34,166 nucleotides of DNA from an uncultured Bacteroidota bacterium (lineage in GTDB: Bacteria > Bacteroidota > Bacteroidia > Flavobacteriales > Flavobacteriaceae), in NCBI GenBank assembly GCA_902593165.1, contig CACJHI010000017.1:1-34166 (forward strand). The letters are read 5' to 3'. Below are positions 23,585 to 31,371 of the stretch, piece by piece. Made by a program: the position numbers and the translations under genes. Each line of letters opens with the position of its first letter. Positions within the stretch are counted from its first letter, which is position 1. Below the pieces are notes generated by a model. The model did no database searches. It had not been told where the DNA came from and was given only the letters and a program-made list of their open reading frames with translations.

Positions 23585-24919
23585 ATGAAAAAAATATTAG
23601 CTACAGCATTTCTAGCTCTAACATTTTGCGCTTTAAATGCACAGGAAATCAATTTTGTTGAATATGATTTAGATAATGGTTTACACGTTATTCTTCATCA
23701 AGATAATACAGCTCCAGTAATTACAACTGCTGTCTCTTATCACGTTGGATCCAAAGATGAAGAAGAGGGTCGAACTGGGTTTGCTCATTTTTTTGAACAT
23801 CTTCTTTTTGAAGGAACAAAAAATATTGAAGGAGGTCAATGGTTCAAAATTGTTGAGGCCAATGGTGGATCAAACAACGCATATACATCAGATGATCAGA
23901 CTTATTATTATGAAGTCTTTCCTTCAAATAAGTTAGAATTAAGTCTATGGATGGAATCTGAAAGAATGTTACACCCAATAATAAGACAAGAGGATAGAAT
24001 TACTCTGCAGGAAGGGGTCGTAAAAGAGGAAAAAAACTTTAGACTTAGGAATGCTCCATATGGTGCTCTACTATATGCTGTAAGAAGTAATCTATACAAA
24101 AAACATCCTTACGGGAGATTAACAATTGGTCTGGATAAGGATTTAACGGCTGCAAATATTGATGACTTTAAAAAGTTTAATGCTAGATATCATAAACCAA
24201 ATAATGCCACTCTAGTTGTTGCTGGAGATATTGATATTGATCAAACAAAAGAGATGGTAGAAAAGTATTTTGCTGATATTCCAAGTTCTGATGATGTTGT
24301 TCGAAATCTTCCTAAAGAAGATCCAATTGAAGAAACGATTCGTTCTACTTGGTATGATCCAAATATTCAAGTTCCTGCTCTACTAGTTGGTTATATAACA
24401 CCTAAAATGAACACTAGGGAAGCTAGAGTCTTAAGTCTTCTCTCAACATATTTAAGTGATGGTAAAAGTTCAGTGCTTTATAAAAGAATGGTAGATGACA
24501 ACAAGACTGCGCTAGCAGTTCAAACTGTTAACTTAGCACAAGAAGACTATGGTACTTATTTAATGCTAGCTCTACCTCTAGGAGAGATTACTTTAGAGAA
24601 ACTACTATCTGAGATTGATGAAGAGATTGAAAAAATTAAGAATGAATTAATTACTGACAGAGACCTCGAAAAACTGCAAAATTCACTGGAAACACAATTT
24701 GTTAATAGAAACGCATCAATTGAAGGAATAGCAAATTCTTTATCTGACTATTATACTTTTTATGGAGATACAGGATTGATAAACAGTGAACTTGATATTT
24801 ATAGAAGTATTACAAAAGAAGAGATTAGAGATGTTGCAAAAAAATATCTTAATTCAAATCAAAGGGTAATTGTTGATTATTTACCAGGTGATGAAACTAA
24901 TAAAACAATAATAGAGTAA
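23585..24919 (+). CDS. M16 (pitrilysin-like) zinc metallopeptidase, catalytic subunit
   Basis: 444 residues with a signal peptide (about 1-19, ending LNAQ). The inverted zinc motif H68-F-F-E71-H72 lies in GFAHFFEHLLFEGT, and the third ligand is Glu148 in VVKEEKN, 76 residues later, as in active M16B peptidases. Two M16 half-domains follow (N-terminal about 25-200, C-terminal about 200-440). It is expected to degrade peptides in the periplasm. The next gene starts inside its stop codon (TAATG) and encodes the non-catalytic partner, a common heterodimer arrangement. Confidence 0.92.
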   Translation: MKKILATAFLALTFCALNAQEINFVEYDLDNGLHVILHQDNTAPVITTAVSYHVGSKDEEEGRTGFAHFFEHLLFEGTKNIEGGQWFKIVEANGGSNNAYTSDDQTYYYEVFPSNKLELSLWMESERMLHPIIRQEDRITLQEGVVKEEKNFRLRNAPYGALLYAVRSNLYKKHPYGRLTIGLDKDLTAANIDDFKKFNARYHKPNNATLVVAGDIDIDQTKEMVEKYFADIPSSDDVVRNLPKEDPIEETIRSTWYDPNIQVPALLVGYITPKMNTREARVLSLLSTYLSDGKSSVLYKRMVDDNKTALAVQTVNLAQEDYGTYLMLALPLGEITLEKLLSEIDEEIEKIKNELITDRDLEKLQNSLETQFVNRNASIEGIANSLSDYYTFYGDTGLINSELDIYRSITKEEIRDVAKKYLNSNQRVIVDYLPGDETNKTIIE

Positions 24920-27042
24920 TGGAAAAAAAATTAAACAACATATTTAAAATAAAAATTGTAAAGAATATAATCTTAATTCTTGCAATAGTATTTACAGGAA
25001 GTTTGCACTCGCAACTTGATAGATCAATAGTTCCTGAGTCCGGACCTTCACCAGAGATATCTTTTGGAAAACCACAAACTTTTAAATTGGAAAATGGTCT
25101 TACTGTATTAGTGGTTGAGAATAATAAACTCCCAAGAGCTTCTGCTTCACTTTCATTTGACAATCCATTAATCTATGAAGGGGAAGTTGCAGGTGTAAGC
25201 TCAATCCTTGCTGAAATGATTGGAAATGGGACACAGTCTATCTCTAAAGAAGATTTCATTGAAGAAGTCGACTACATGGGAGCTTCAGTAAGTGTTACAG
25301 GATCTGGTGCATTTGCAGGGTCTTTAAAAAGATATTTTCCTAGAGTACTTGAATTAATGGCCTCTGCAGTTTTAGAACCATTACTTACTCAAGAAGAATT
25401 TGATAATCAAAAAAACCTTATTAAGGAGAGTCTAAAAACTTCAGATAAAGATGTTTCAACTGCAGCTTCTAGAGTTCAAGATTTAATTACTTATGGTCCG
25501 AAACATCCAAACGGTGAATTCATCTCACAAGAATCTCTTGACAGAGCAACTTTAAAAGACGCTGTTGATTTTTACAACAATTATTCTAGTCCAAATAATG
25601 CTTATTTAGTTATTATAGGAGATATAGAGTTTGAGGAAGTTAAATCAAAAGTAACTGAACTTTTCAGTCCATGGGAGTCTAAACAGGTAACTAGTGAGTC
25701 ATTTCCACAGCCAGAGAGTCCAAATGAGACTGAAATAATTTTTGTTGATATGCCAAATGGTGTTCAGTCTGTTGTTTCAGTTATGAATACTGTTGACTTT
25801 AATAAAAAAGAGTCAGACTATTTTTCAGCTTTGGTTGCAAACAGAATATTAGGAGGTGGAGGAGCTGGTAGGCTATTCAATAACCTTAGAGAGGATAAAG
25901 GATGGACATATGGTTCATATTCTGGAATATCTGAAAGCATAAAGACTAAGGGGAGAGTTATAGCTCAGGCACAGGTAAGAAATGAAGTTGTAGACAGTGC
26001 TGCTGTAGAGCTTTTAACGGAGCTTGATAAAATGAGAAATACTCTTGTAACAGATGAGGAAATCAACTCAGCTAAGGCAAAATATACAGGGAACTTTGTT
26101 ATGTCACTTGAAGATCCTTCAACAATTGCTGGAATTGCACTTAATATAATTACAGAGGATCTTCCAGAAGATTATTACAATAGTTTTCTTGAAAACATAA
26201 ATAATGTTACTAAAGAAGATATTCAAAAAGCTTCTCAAAATTACTTTACCCCAAACAAAACAAGAATTTTTATTACTGGAAAAGGAAGTGAAATTTTAGA
26301 GAAGGTTGACAACATTGAATACAATGGAAAAGAAATTTCAATTCGATACTTTGATAAGTTTGGTAACGAAATCCAAAGGCCAGACTATTCTGTATCAACA
26401 GATGTAAGTGCAGAGGGAATAGTAACTAATTACATAAATTCTATAGGCGGTAGAGATAGACTAGAGAAAGTTGAATCTATTGAAATTTCAGGAAATGCTA
26501 ATCTAAACATGCAAGGCCAAAGCTTTGTTTTAGAGTTCTATTCTCTGAAAAACAATCAAAATCAATCTCTAGCAACAGTGACTGCAGGAGGTATGATGGT
26601 TCAAAAAAGTGTTTTCAATAAGTATCAAGGATATAATGAGGTTAATGGTCAAAGAATGCCTCTAACAGATTCAGAACTTGAAAGTGCAATAATTGACTCT
26701 GCCTTATTCTCTGAATTAAATTATGATTTTTCAACGATTGAACTTATTGGGACTTCAGTTGTAAACGACGAAAAAGTTTATGAAATTAAAATCACTGATA
26801 ATAAAACTGAGTACTATTCGATTGAGTCCGGCCTTAAAGTAAAAGAGATCGAAACAACAGAGGTAGAAGGAAATCAGATTGTTGTTGAAACAACTGTAAA
26901 TGAGTATGAAGAAGTTGATGGAGTCTTAATCCCAAGTGAAATAAATCAAGTAACTCCTGCTCTACCAATACCTGGTGGAATTACTATAAAGTTTAGTAAG
27001 ATAAAGCTTGATGTAAAAACTTCAGACTCTGATTTTAATTAA
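24919..27042 (+). CDS. M16-family inactive partner with LolA-like C-terminal domain
   Basis: 707 residues with a signal anchor or signal peptide (about 13-32, ending LHSQ). The first M16 half (about 45-260) has GVSSILAEMIGNGT where the HxxEH motif should be, so it lacks the zinc site. The second half keeps the Arg/Tyr region (FNNLREDKGWTYGSYSG) that completes the partner's active site in M16B dimers. From about residue 503 (TNYINSIGGRDRLEKVESI) a further 205-residue all-beta domain resembles LolA/outer-membrane lipoprotein-sorting folds common in Bacteroidota. It overlaps the catalytic subunit by one base, so translation is coupled. The tail may bind lipoprotein or peptide substrate (inference). 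Confidence 0.88.
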   Translation: MEKKLNNIFKIKIVKNIILILAIVFTGSLHSQLDRSIVPESGPSPEISFGKPQTFKLENGLTVLVVENNKLPRASASLSFDNPLIYEGEVAGVSSILAEMIGNGTQSISKEDFIEEVDYMGASVSVTGSGAFAGSLKRYFPRVLELMASAVLEPLLTQEEFDNQKNLIKESLKTSDKDVSTAASRVQDLITYGPKHPNGEFISQESLDRATLKDAVDFYNNYSSPNNAYLVIIGDIEFEEVKSKVTELFSPWESKQVTSESFPQPESPNETEIIFVDMPNGVQSVVSVMNTVDFNKKESDYFSALVANRILGGGGAGRLFNNLREDKGWTYGSYSGISESIKTKGRVIAQAQVRNEVVDSAAVELLTELDKMRNTLVTDEEINSAKAKYTGNFVMSLEDPSTIAGIALNIITEDLPEDYYNSFLENINNVTKEDIQKASQNYFTPNKTRIFITGKGSEILEKVDNIEYNGKEISIRYFDKFGNEIQRPDYSVSTDVSAEGIVTNYINSIGGRDRLEKVESIEISGNANLNMQGQSFVLEFYSLKNNQNQSLATVTAGGMMVQKSVFNKYQGYNEVNGQRMPLTDSELESAIIDSALFSELNYDFSTIELIGTSVVNDEKVYEIKITDNKTEYYSIESGLKVKEIETTEVEGNQIVVETTVNEYEEVDGVLIPSEINQVTPALPIPGGITIKFSKIKLDVKTSDSDFN

Positions 27043-27054
27043 TACAGACGAAAC

Positions 27055-27951
27055 TTAATTAGAGGCACCTTTAATGGGTGCCTTTTTTTTTGTGACTAAA
27101 TAAACTCCTATCAAAATAATACTTGTTCCTATAAACTGAGTTAATTTAAATTCTTCACCATCTAAAAGTCCCCAAAAAATTGCAACAACTGGCATTAAAT
27201 ATGTTGTTGATACAGAAAACACTGGCGAAGATATAGCTAGCAATTTTATATACATCACCTTTGCAATTGCTGTTCCAAATAGTGCGAGTATTACTATGTA
27301 GATTATAGACTCTAATATTAATGGATCTGATGTAAAATCAGAAAATGGGAAGTCTGAGAAAAATAGTACAATAAAAGCTGGAATAAACATGAATAAAAAA
27401 CTCATGAATACTATACCTAGTGCTGGTATATTTGGAAGTTTATATTTTAAAAGATTTGCATTAACTGCATAACAAAAAGCAGCCAATACAATAAACATAA
27501 CATACAGTAAATTAAAAGATGAGGATAGAAGTTCATTATTAATTAATACTACAATTCCTAGAAACCCTATAATTACTCCAATTACTTGTTTTTTTAATAA
27601 CTCTTCTCCAAAAATTATTACACTAATTAATAAAGTAAAGAGAGGTGTTAGTGAAACCATTACGGCAGTAACAGAGCTTGAAATTTCAGTTTCAGCAAAT
27701 GCAAATAAATATGCAGGAAAGAATGAGCCAACAAATGCTGAAACAGCTACCCATTTCATTTTATTTTTTGGAATGTGTTTGATTTTATTATATCCAATGG
27801 GAGCTATTAATATAGTTGTTATAATTACTCTAAGTGATCCTAGTTGAACTGGTGTAAGACCTGTTAAGCCTTTTTTAATTAGTATATACGAGCTTCCCCA
27901 TATAACAGATAGAATAATCAGAGTTCCCCATTTTCTAAGATTTAAGTTCAC
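27055..27951 (-). CDS. EamA-family drug/metabolite transporter
   Basis: 298 residues, ten predicted membrane helices in two EamA repeats (about 8-140 and 148-288). Landmarks are IWGSSYILIKKGLTGLTPVQLGSLR at the start of repeat 1 (positions 18-42) and a matching AIFWGLLDGE near the end of repeat 2. DMT-family proteins export amino acids or small metabolites across the inner membrane; the substrate is unknown. The start is GTG at 27951, since the frame is closed by a stop two codons upstream. It begins 3 bases after the gldE stop, so it is in the gldE transcript, in the place where gldD is often found. Its 3' end contains the terminator of the opposite operon. Confidence 0.88.
   Translation of the reverse strand: MNLNLRKWGTLIILSVIWGSSYILIKKGLTGLTPVQLGSLRVIITTILIAPIGYNKIKHIPKNKMKWVAVSAFVGSFFPAYLFAFAETEISSSVTAVMVSLTPLFTLLISVIIFGEELLKKQVIGVIIGFLGIVVLINNELLSSSFNLLYVMFIVLAAFCYAVNANLLKYKLPNIPALGIVFMSFLFMFIPAFIVLFFSDFPFSDFTSDPLILESIIYIVILALFGTAIAKVMYIKLLAISSPVFSVSTTYLMPVVAIFWGLLDGEEFKLTQFIGTSIILIGVYLVTKKKAPIKGASN
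27063..27090 (+). terminator. Intrinsic terminator of the M16 operon, inside the convergent gene
   Basis: Arms AGGCACC (27063-27069) and GGTGCCT (27077-27083) followed by eight further T. It lies within the last codons of the minus-strand transporter gene, 20 bases after the M16 stop. On the minus strand no T tract follows, so it works for the plus strand only. Confidence 0.85.
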
Positions 27952-27954
27952 CGA

Positions 27955-29211
27955 TTATTTATTTTTTGGCATTATTAACTTGACTTGCTTAATTCTTTTT
28001 TTATCAACTATTTCTATAACAAACTTTAGAGATTCATGATTTATAACCTGACCAACTCTTGGAATTTTTTTAACTTTTTCAATTAAAAATCCACCAAGAG
28101 TTTCAATCTCTGTTGAAATATCATCAAATGAGGTTGAGTCTTTTAAATTTATTGCTCTATAAAAGTCTTGAAGATTAATTTTTGAGTCAAATATATATGT
28201 AAAATCATCCAGTTTAGAAAATAAATTATCTTCTTCATCAAACTCTCCACTTATTTCTCCAAAGATTTCTTCAATAACATCTTCTAATGTAATTATTCCA
28301 GAGGTTCCTCCATACTCATCAACTACAATTCCAATATGTATTTTTTTAGTTTTAAACTCTGTCAATAAATCATCAAGCTTCTTATTTTCAGGTATAAATA
28401 GTGGTTTTCTAAGTAAGTCTTTCCAATTAAAATCATTTTTTTCTAAATGTGGTAATAAGTCTTTAACATATAGTACACCTTCTATCTTATCAAGATTATC
28501 GTTATAAACTGGGACTCTAGAAAATCCTTTATCAATTAGATTGTCAACTATTTCAACAAATTTTTTATTTACATCCAGTGCAAAAACATCGACTCTAGGA
28601 CACATTATCTGCCTTGTTTCAACATTTCCAAAATTCACAATACCTTTAAGAATCTTTTTCTCCTCTTTACTAGTTTCTTTTGAGTCAGTAAGTTCAAATG
28701 CCTTAGAAAGTTTATCTACAGAAAGTTTTTTTGAGTCCTTTGCTAAGTTGGATTCTAAATAGCTCATGGATTTACTCATTGGCCTATTGAATAGGAAAAG
28801 TACATATCTATCTAAAAAGTAGATTGGATTCACCATGATTTTAGAAAAAACTAATGGGTTTCTATTAGCATAAATTTTAGGGAGGATGTCTCCAATAAAT
28901 AAAATTAACATTCCAATTAAACCCACTTCAATTATAGTTTCGAGTATAGGGCTATTGAGTGAACTTAAATATGGGTTATCAATAGAAGCAAACAATATAA
29001 CTATAGCAATATTGATGAAGTTATTTGATATTAATATAGTAGCGAGTAGTCTTTTAGGCTTATCTAAAAGCGAAAGTATTTTAGCTATTAATTTATTGCC
29101 TTTTTCGTCAGGTATATTTGACTTATCCAATGAAAAAAAGGCCACCTCAGAGCCAGACGTTAGAGCTGATAAAATTAGAAATAAAAAGATTAAAAGATAT
29201 TTAACTATCAC
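27955..29211 (-). CDS. gldE: GldE-like CNNM/CBS/CorC protein
   Basis: 418 residues. An N-terminal CNNM (DUF21) membrane domain (about 1-190, helices near 1-22, 60-76, 92-110 and 128-142) is followed by a CBS pair (about 200-320; VPVYNDNLDKIEGVLYVKDL and the HIGIVVDEYGGTSGIITLED block) and a CorC/HlyC domain (about 335-415; ISTEIETLGGFLIE). GldE supports gliding motility in flavobacteria; the fold is shared with metal-ion efflux proteins, which is the alternative name. The position next to ssb and mutY matches the flavobacterial gldE locus. Start is GTG at 29211 because an in-frame TAG lies three codons upstream. No gldD follows. Gliding itself cannot be judged here. Confidence 0.85.
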   Translation of the reverse strand: MIVKYLLIFLFLILSALTSGSEVAFFSLDKSNIPDEKGNKLIAKILSLLDKPKRLLATILISNNFINIAIVILFASIDNPYLSSLNSPILETIIEVGLIGMLILFIGDILPKIYANRNPLVFSKIMVNPIYFLDRYVLFLFNRPMSKSMSYLESNLAKDSKKLSVDKLSKAFELTDSKETSKEEKKILKGIVNFGNVETRQIMCPRVDVFALDVNKKFVEIVDNLIDKGFSRVPVYNDNLDKIEGVLYVKDLLPHLEKNDFNWKDLLRKPLFIPENKKLDDLLTEFKTKKIHIGIVVDEYGGTSGIITLEDVIEEIFGEISGEFDEEDNLFSKLDDFTYIFDSKINLQDFYRAINLKDSTSFDDISTEIETLGGFLIEKVKKIPRVGQVINHESLKFVIEIVDKKRIKQVKLIMPKNK

Positions 29212-29240
29212 AGAATTCTAGTATTTAATTTATGTGTATT

Positions 29241-29666
29241 CTAGAATGGTAAATCGTCTTCCGCCTGATCACTTGTCTGATTATTTGAAGGTGTTGTTTG
29301 ATTAGACTCAACATTAGGGGAAGACTCTTTTTTTGTAGATAAAAAAGTAAACTCATCCACGTTAACCTCAGTAGTATACCTGTCAGCACCATCATCTCCC
29401 TGCCATTTTCTTGTTCTAAGTTTTCCTTCAACATAAACCTTATCTCCTTTAGATAGATATTTCTCGCAGATTTCGGCTGCTTTATTTCTTAAGACAATAT
29501 TATGCCAATCTGTGTTTGTTACTTTTTCATTTGTTGACTTATTAGTGTATGTTTCATTAGTTGCCATGGGAAATCTAGCAATACATCCACCGTTATCAAA
29601 GTGCTTGATCTTAACATCATCACCTAAATGACCTATTAACATAACCTTATTTAGAGTTCCACTCAT
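29241..29666 (-). CDS. ssb: Single-stranded DNA-binding protein
   Basis: 141 residues from the ATG at 29666 (MSGTLNKVMLIGHLG), which is the family start; an in-frame ATG 9 codons upstream would add a tail not seen in SSB. The OB fold covers about residues 1-105 (ARFPMATNETY, TDWHNIVLRNKAAEI, KGDKVYVEGKLRTRKW), followed by a short Ser/Asn/Gln linker and the acidic tip EDDLPF that recruits partner proteins. SSB binds single-stranded DNA as a tetramer in replication and repair. It lies between mutY (38 bases) and gldE (29 bases) on the same strand, so the three are likely one transcript. Confidence 0.95.
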   Translation of the reverse strand: MSGTLNKVMLIGHLGDDVKIKHFDNGGCIARFPMATNETYTNKSTNEKVTNTDWHNIVLRNKAAEICEKYLSKGDKVYVEGKLRTRKWQGDDGADRYTTEVNVDEFTFLSTKKESSPNVESNQTTPSNNQTSDQAEDDLPF

Positions 29667-29704
29667 ATATGTATTTATATAGCTAATATACAAAAATAGA
29701 GTAC

Positions 29705-30745
29705 CTAGAATAATTTCTTATTAATAAAATTATTAATGGGTACAGGGAAGTTATAGTTGCTTAATTGGGATAAATTTACACCTGATGAAATCTCTTTTTC
29801 AATCTTAAATTTATGAAATGTTATTTGCAAAATTTGGTGAGATAAAACGTGTTTAACATTATACCTTGAATATTTCTCAATTTTAATAGGGGTCTTTTGT
29901 GAATTGATAAATTTTTTAAAACTAGATATTCTCATAATATCCTCAACCTTAAAATTAGTTTCAATTAACGGGAACTGATTAAGTTTAAACCATATATCTT
30001 TTTCAACTCTTTTTTCAACAATAGTATTATTTTTTTTGTCTATTAAAACTATATAGTTTAGAAACCTTTCTTTTGTTTTTTTCTTTTTTAATTTGACAGG
30101 AATCTTTTCAACTTCGTTGTTATTAAGTGAGATACATTTTGAACTTAAAACACATGAATTACAATCAGGGAAAGGAGTACATATCAATGCACCAAATTCC
30201 ATCATAGCTTGATTAAAATCTCCAGGACTATCAGTTTTATCAATTAATTTTTTTCCAATCTCTTTAACTTTGTTTTGAGTTGTTTTAGAATCAATTGGAT
30301 CTTTTATACCATAATATCTTGTTAGAAATCTTAGAACATTTCCATCAACAACTGGGTTATACTCATCGAAACAGATAGAGGATATTGCACTTGCAGTATA
30401 ATCACCTATTCCCTTTAACTTTATTAAGTCTTCATATTTAGAGGGGAAGATTCCATTCAGGTTTTTAAAAATTTCTTTTGAAGTTTTATGAAGATTGATT
30501 GCCCTATTATAATACCCCAAGCCTTGCCAGGCCTTAAGAACTTCACTCTCTTTAGAGATAGAGAGTTCCTCAATATTTGGAAATCTCTTCATAAAGCTAT
30601 TATAATACTGAGTTCCTTGAGAGACTCTAGTTTGTTGAAGAATTATTTCTGAAATCCAAACACTATATGGGTCCTTATTCTGTCTCCACGGCAAATCTCT
30701 TTTGTTAATTAAATACCATTTAAGTAATTGATTTTCCAAAGACAT
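29705..30745 (-). CDS. mutY: A/G-specific adenine DNA glycosylase
   Basis: 346 residues. The HhH-GPD glycosylase domain is clear: SEIILQQTRVSQG with catalytic Glu33, LKGIGDYTASA (110-120) helix-hairpin-helix, and NPVVDGNV with catalytic Asp134. The [4Fe-4S] cysteines are Cys189, Cys195, Cys198 and Cys204, a C-x5-C-x2-C-x5-C pattern; the common MutY spacing is C-x6-C-x2-C-x5-C, so the cluster loop is one residue short. The C-terminal NUDIX-like domain (about 230-345) recognises 8-oxo-G. MutY removes adenine mispaired with 8-oxo-guanine. It is divergent from the HU gene across 110 bases. Confidence 0.95.
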   Translation of the reverse strand: MSLENQLLKWYLINKRDLPWRQNKDPYSVWISEIILQQTRVSQGTQYYNSFMKRFPNIEELSISKESEVLKAWQGLGYYNRAINLHKTSKEIFKNLNGIFPSKYEDLIKLKGIGDYTASAISSICFDEYNPVVDGNVLRFLTRYYGIKDPIDSKTTQNKVKEIGKKLIDKTDSPGDFNQAMMEFGALICTPFPDCNSCVLSSKCISLNNNEVEKIPVKLKKKKTKERFLNYIVLIDKKNNTIVEKRVEKDIWFKLNQFPLIETNFKVEDIMRISSFKKFINSQKTPIKIEKYSRYNVKHVLSHQILQITFHKFKIEKEISSGVNLSQLSNYNFPVPINNFINKKLF

Positions 30746-30806
30746 CTAGCAATTTATTAGTGGCTAATTATATGTTACTAAATCACTAATTTAAAATATA
30801 AATTTA

Positions 30807-30814
30807 TATATTTG
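30807..30814 (+). promoter_or_regulatory. Candidate -7 element for the HU gene
   Basis: TATATTTG fits TAnnTTTG and lies 41 bases before the ATG at 30856. No clear -33 TTG is visible. Confidence 0.5.
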
Positions 30815-30855
30815 CTAGCCTTAAAAGCTAATTGTATAACCAATATAACAGAAAA

Positions 30856-31146
30856 ATGACAAAGGCAGATATTGTAAAAAATATATCGGATCAAACAGGA
30901 ATGGATAAAACTGATGTACAGATGATCGCTGAAAAATTTATGGATGAAATCAAAAATTCTCTCCAAAATAATAATAATGTTTATCTAAGAGGTTTTGGAA
31001 GTTTTATAATCAAGACAAGAGCAGAGAAAACAGGTAGAAACATTTCACAAAATACTGCTGTAATTATCCCAGCTCATAATATTCCAGCATTTAAACCTTC
31101 GAAAACTTTTGTCAAATCTGTGAAACAAAACGTTCCAGTTAGCTAA
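30856..31146 (+). CDS. HU-family DNA-binding protein
   Basis: 96 residues from ATG 30856 (MTKADIVKNIS), the usual HU start; an in-frame ATG at 30832 would add eight residues not typical of the family. The HU fold is complete: helical N-terminal half with MDKTDVQMIAEKFM, GFGSF at 46-50, the DNA-binding arm with GRNISQN (60-66) and the proline-containing NIPAFKPSK (75-83) that closes the arm. It bends and compacts DNA as a dimer. It is followed 17 bases later by a 29-aa basic protein gene and then rng, a gene order typical of flavobacteria. Confidence 0.94.
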   Translation: MTKADIVKNISDQTGMDKTDVQMIAEKFMDEIKNSLQNNNNVYLRGFGSFIIKTRAEKTGRNISQNTAVIIPAHNIPAFKPSKTFVKSVKQNVPVS

Positions 31147-31163
31147 TTATAAATTAGATAGAT

Positions 31164-31253
31164 ATGCCTAGCGGTAAAAAAAGAAAAAGACATAAGGTTG
31201 CTACTCATAAAAGGAAAAAAAGAGCAAGAGCAAACCGTCATAAAAAGAAATAG
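31164..31253 (+). CDS. 29-aa highly basic protein, ribosomal-protein-like
   Basis: 29 residues from ATG 31164 to TAG 31253, starting MPSGKKRKRHKV and made almost entirely of Lys, Arg, His and small residues. It has no stop-prone or random look, and sits 17 bases after HU in the same direction, ahead of rng. Tiny proteins of this kind are present in Bacteroidota genomes at this locus; from memory it resembles the small Bacteroidota-specific large-subunit protein reported as bL38, but I cannot confirm identity. An RNA-binding ribosomal role is the best guess. It was confirmed by codon-by-codon reading. Confidence 0.8.
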   Translation: MPSGKKRKRHKVATHKRKKRARANRHKKK

Positions 31254-31282
31254 TGTTCGGGATTACACTTTAAAAAACCCAA

Positions 31283-31296
31283 GTTCTTTGAAATAA
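31283..31296 (+). promoter_or_regulatory. boxA-like element in the rng leader
   Basis: GTTCTTTGAAATAA resembles the boxA antitermination element of bacterial rRNA leaders (TGCTCTTTAACA in E. coli). It lies one base before the first hairpin of the leader (31298). A short match like this can occur by chance. Confidence 0.3.
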
Positions 31297-31297
31297 C

Positions 31298-31357
31298 ATA
31301 TAACGAAAGTTATATAATTATTGAAAAATGTTTAACCTTTCTACTTTAGAGTAGAAA
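31298..31357 (+). promoter_or_regulatory. Two perfect stem-loops in the rng 5' leader
   Basis: Hairpin 1: arms ATATAAC (31298-31304) and GTTATAT (31309-31315) closed by a GAAA loop, a GNRA-type tetraloop on a C-G pair. Hairpin 2: arms TTTCTACT (31338-31345) and AGTAGAAA (31350-31357) around TTAG, ending 14 bases before the GTG of rng. Neither is followed by a T tract, so neither is a terminator. They could be processing or autoregulation sites for RNase G, as leader hairpins are in E. coli rne. Confidence 0.6.
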
Positions 31358-31371
31358 TAATACTTATAACA

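Noticed and set aside
28886-29221. 111-aa open frame on the plus strand
   Set aside because: It is a mirror frame of the gldE membrane domain; the minus-strand product has full family motifs.
29667-29693. Upstream ATG for ssb at 29693
   Set aside because: SSB proteins start at the MSGTLNKV segment; the extra nine residues have no family counterpart.
30756-30790. Inverted repeat ATTAGTG/CACTAAT between mutY and HU
   Set aside because: The arms are 21 bases apart in very AT-rich sequence, so chance is likely.
30832-30855. Upstream ATG for the HU gene
   Set aside because: The family N-terminus begins at 30856 (MTKADIV), and a -7 box lies at a good distance from it.
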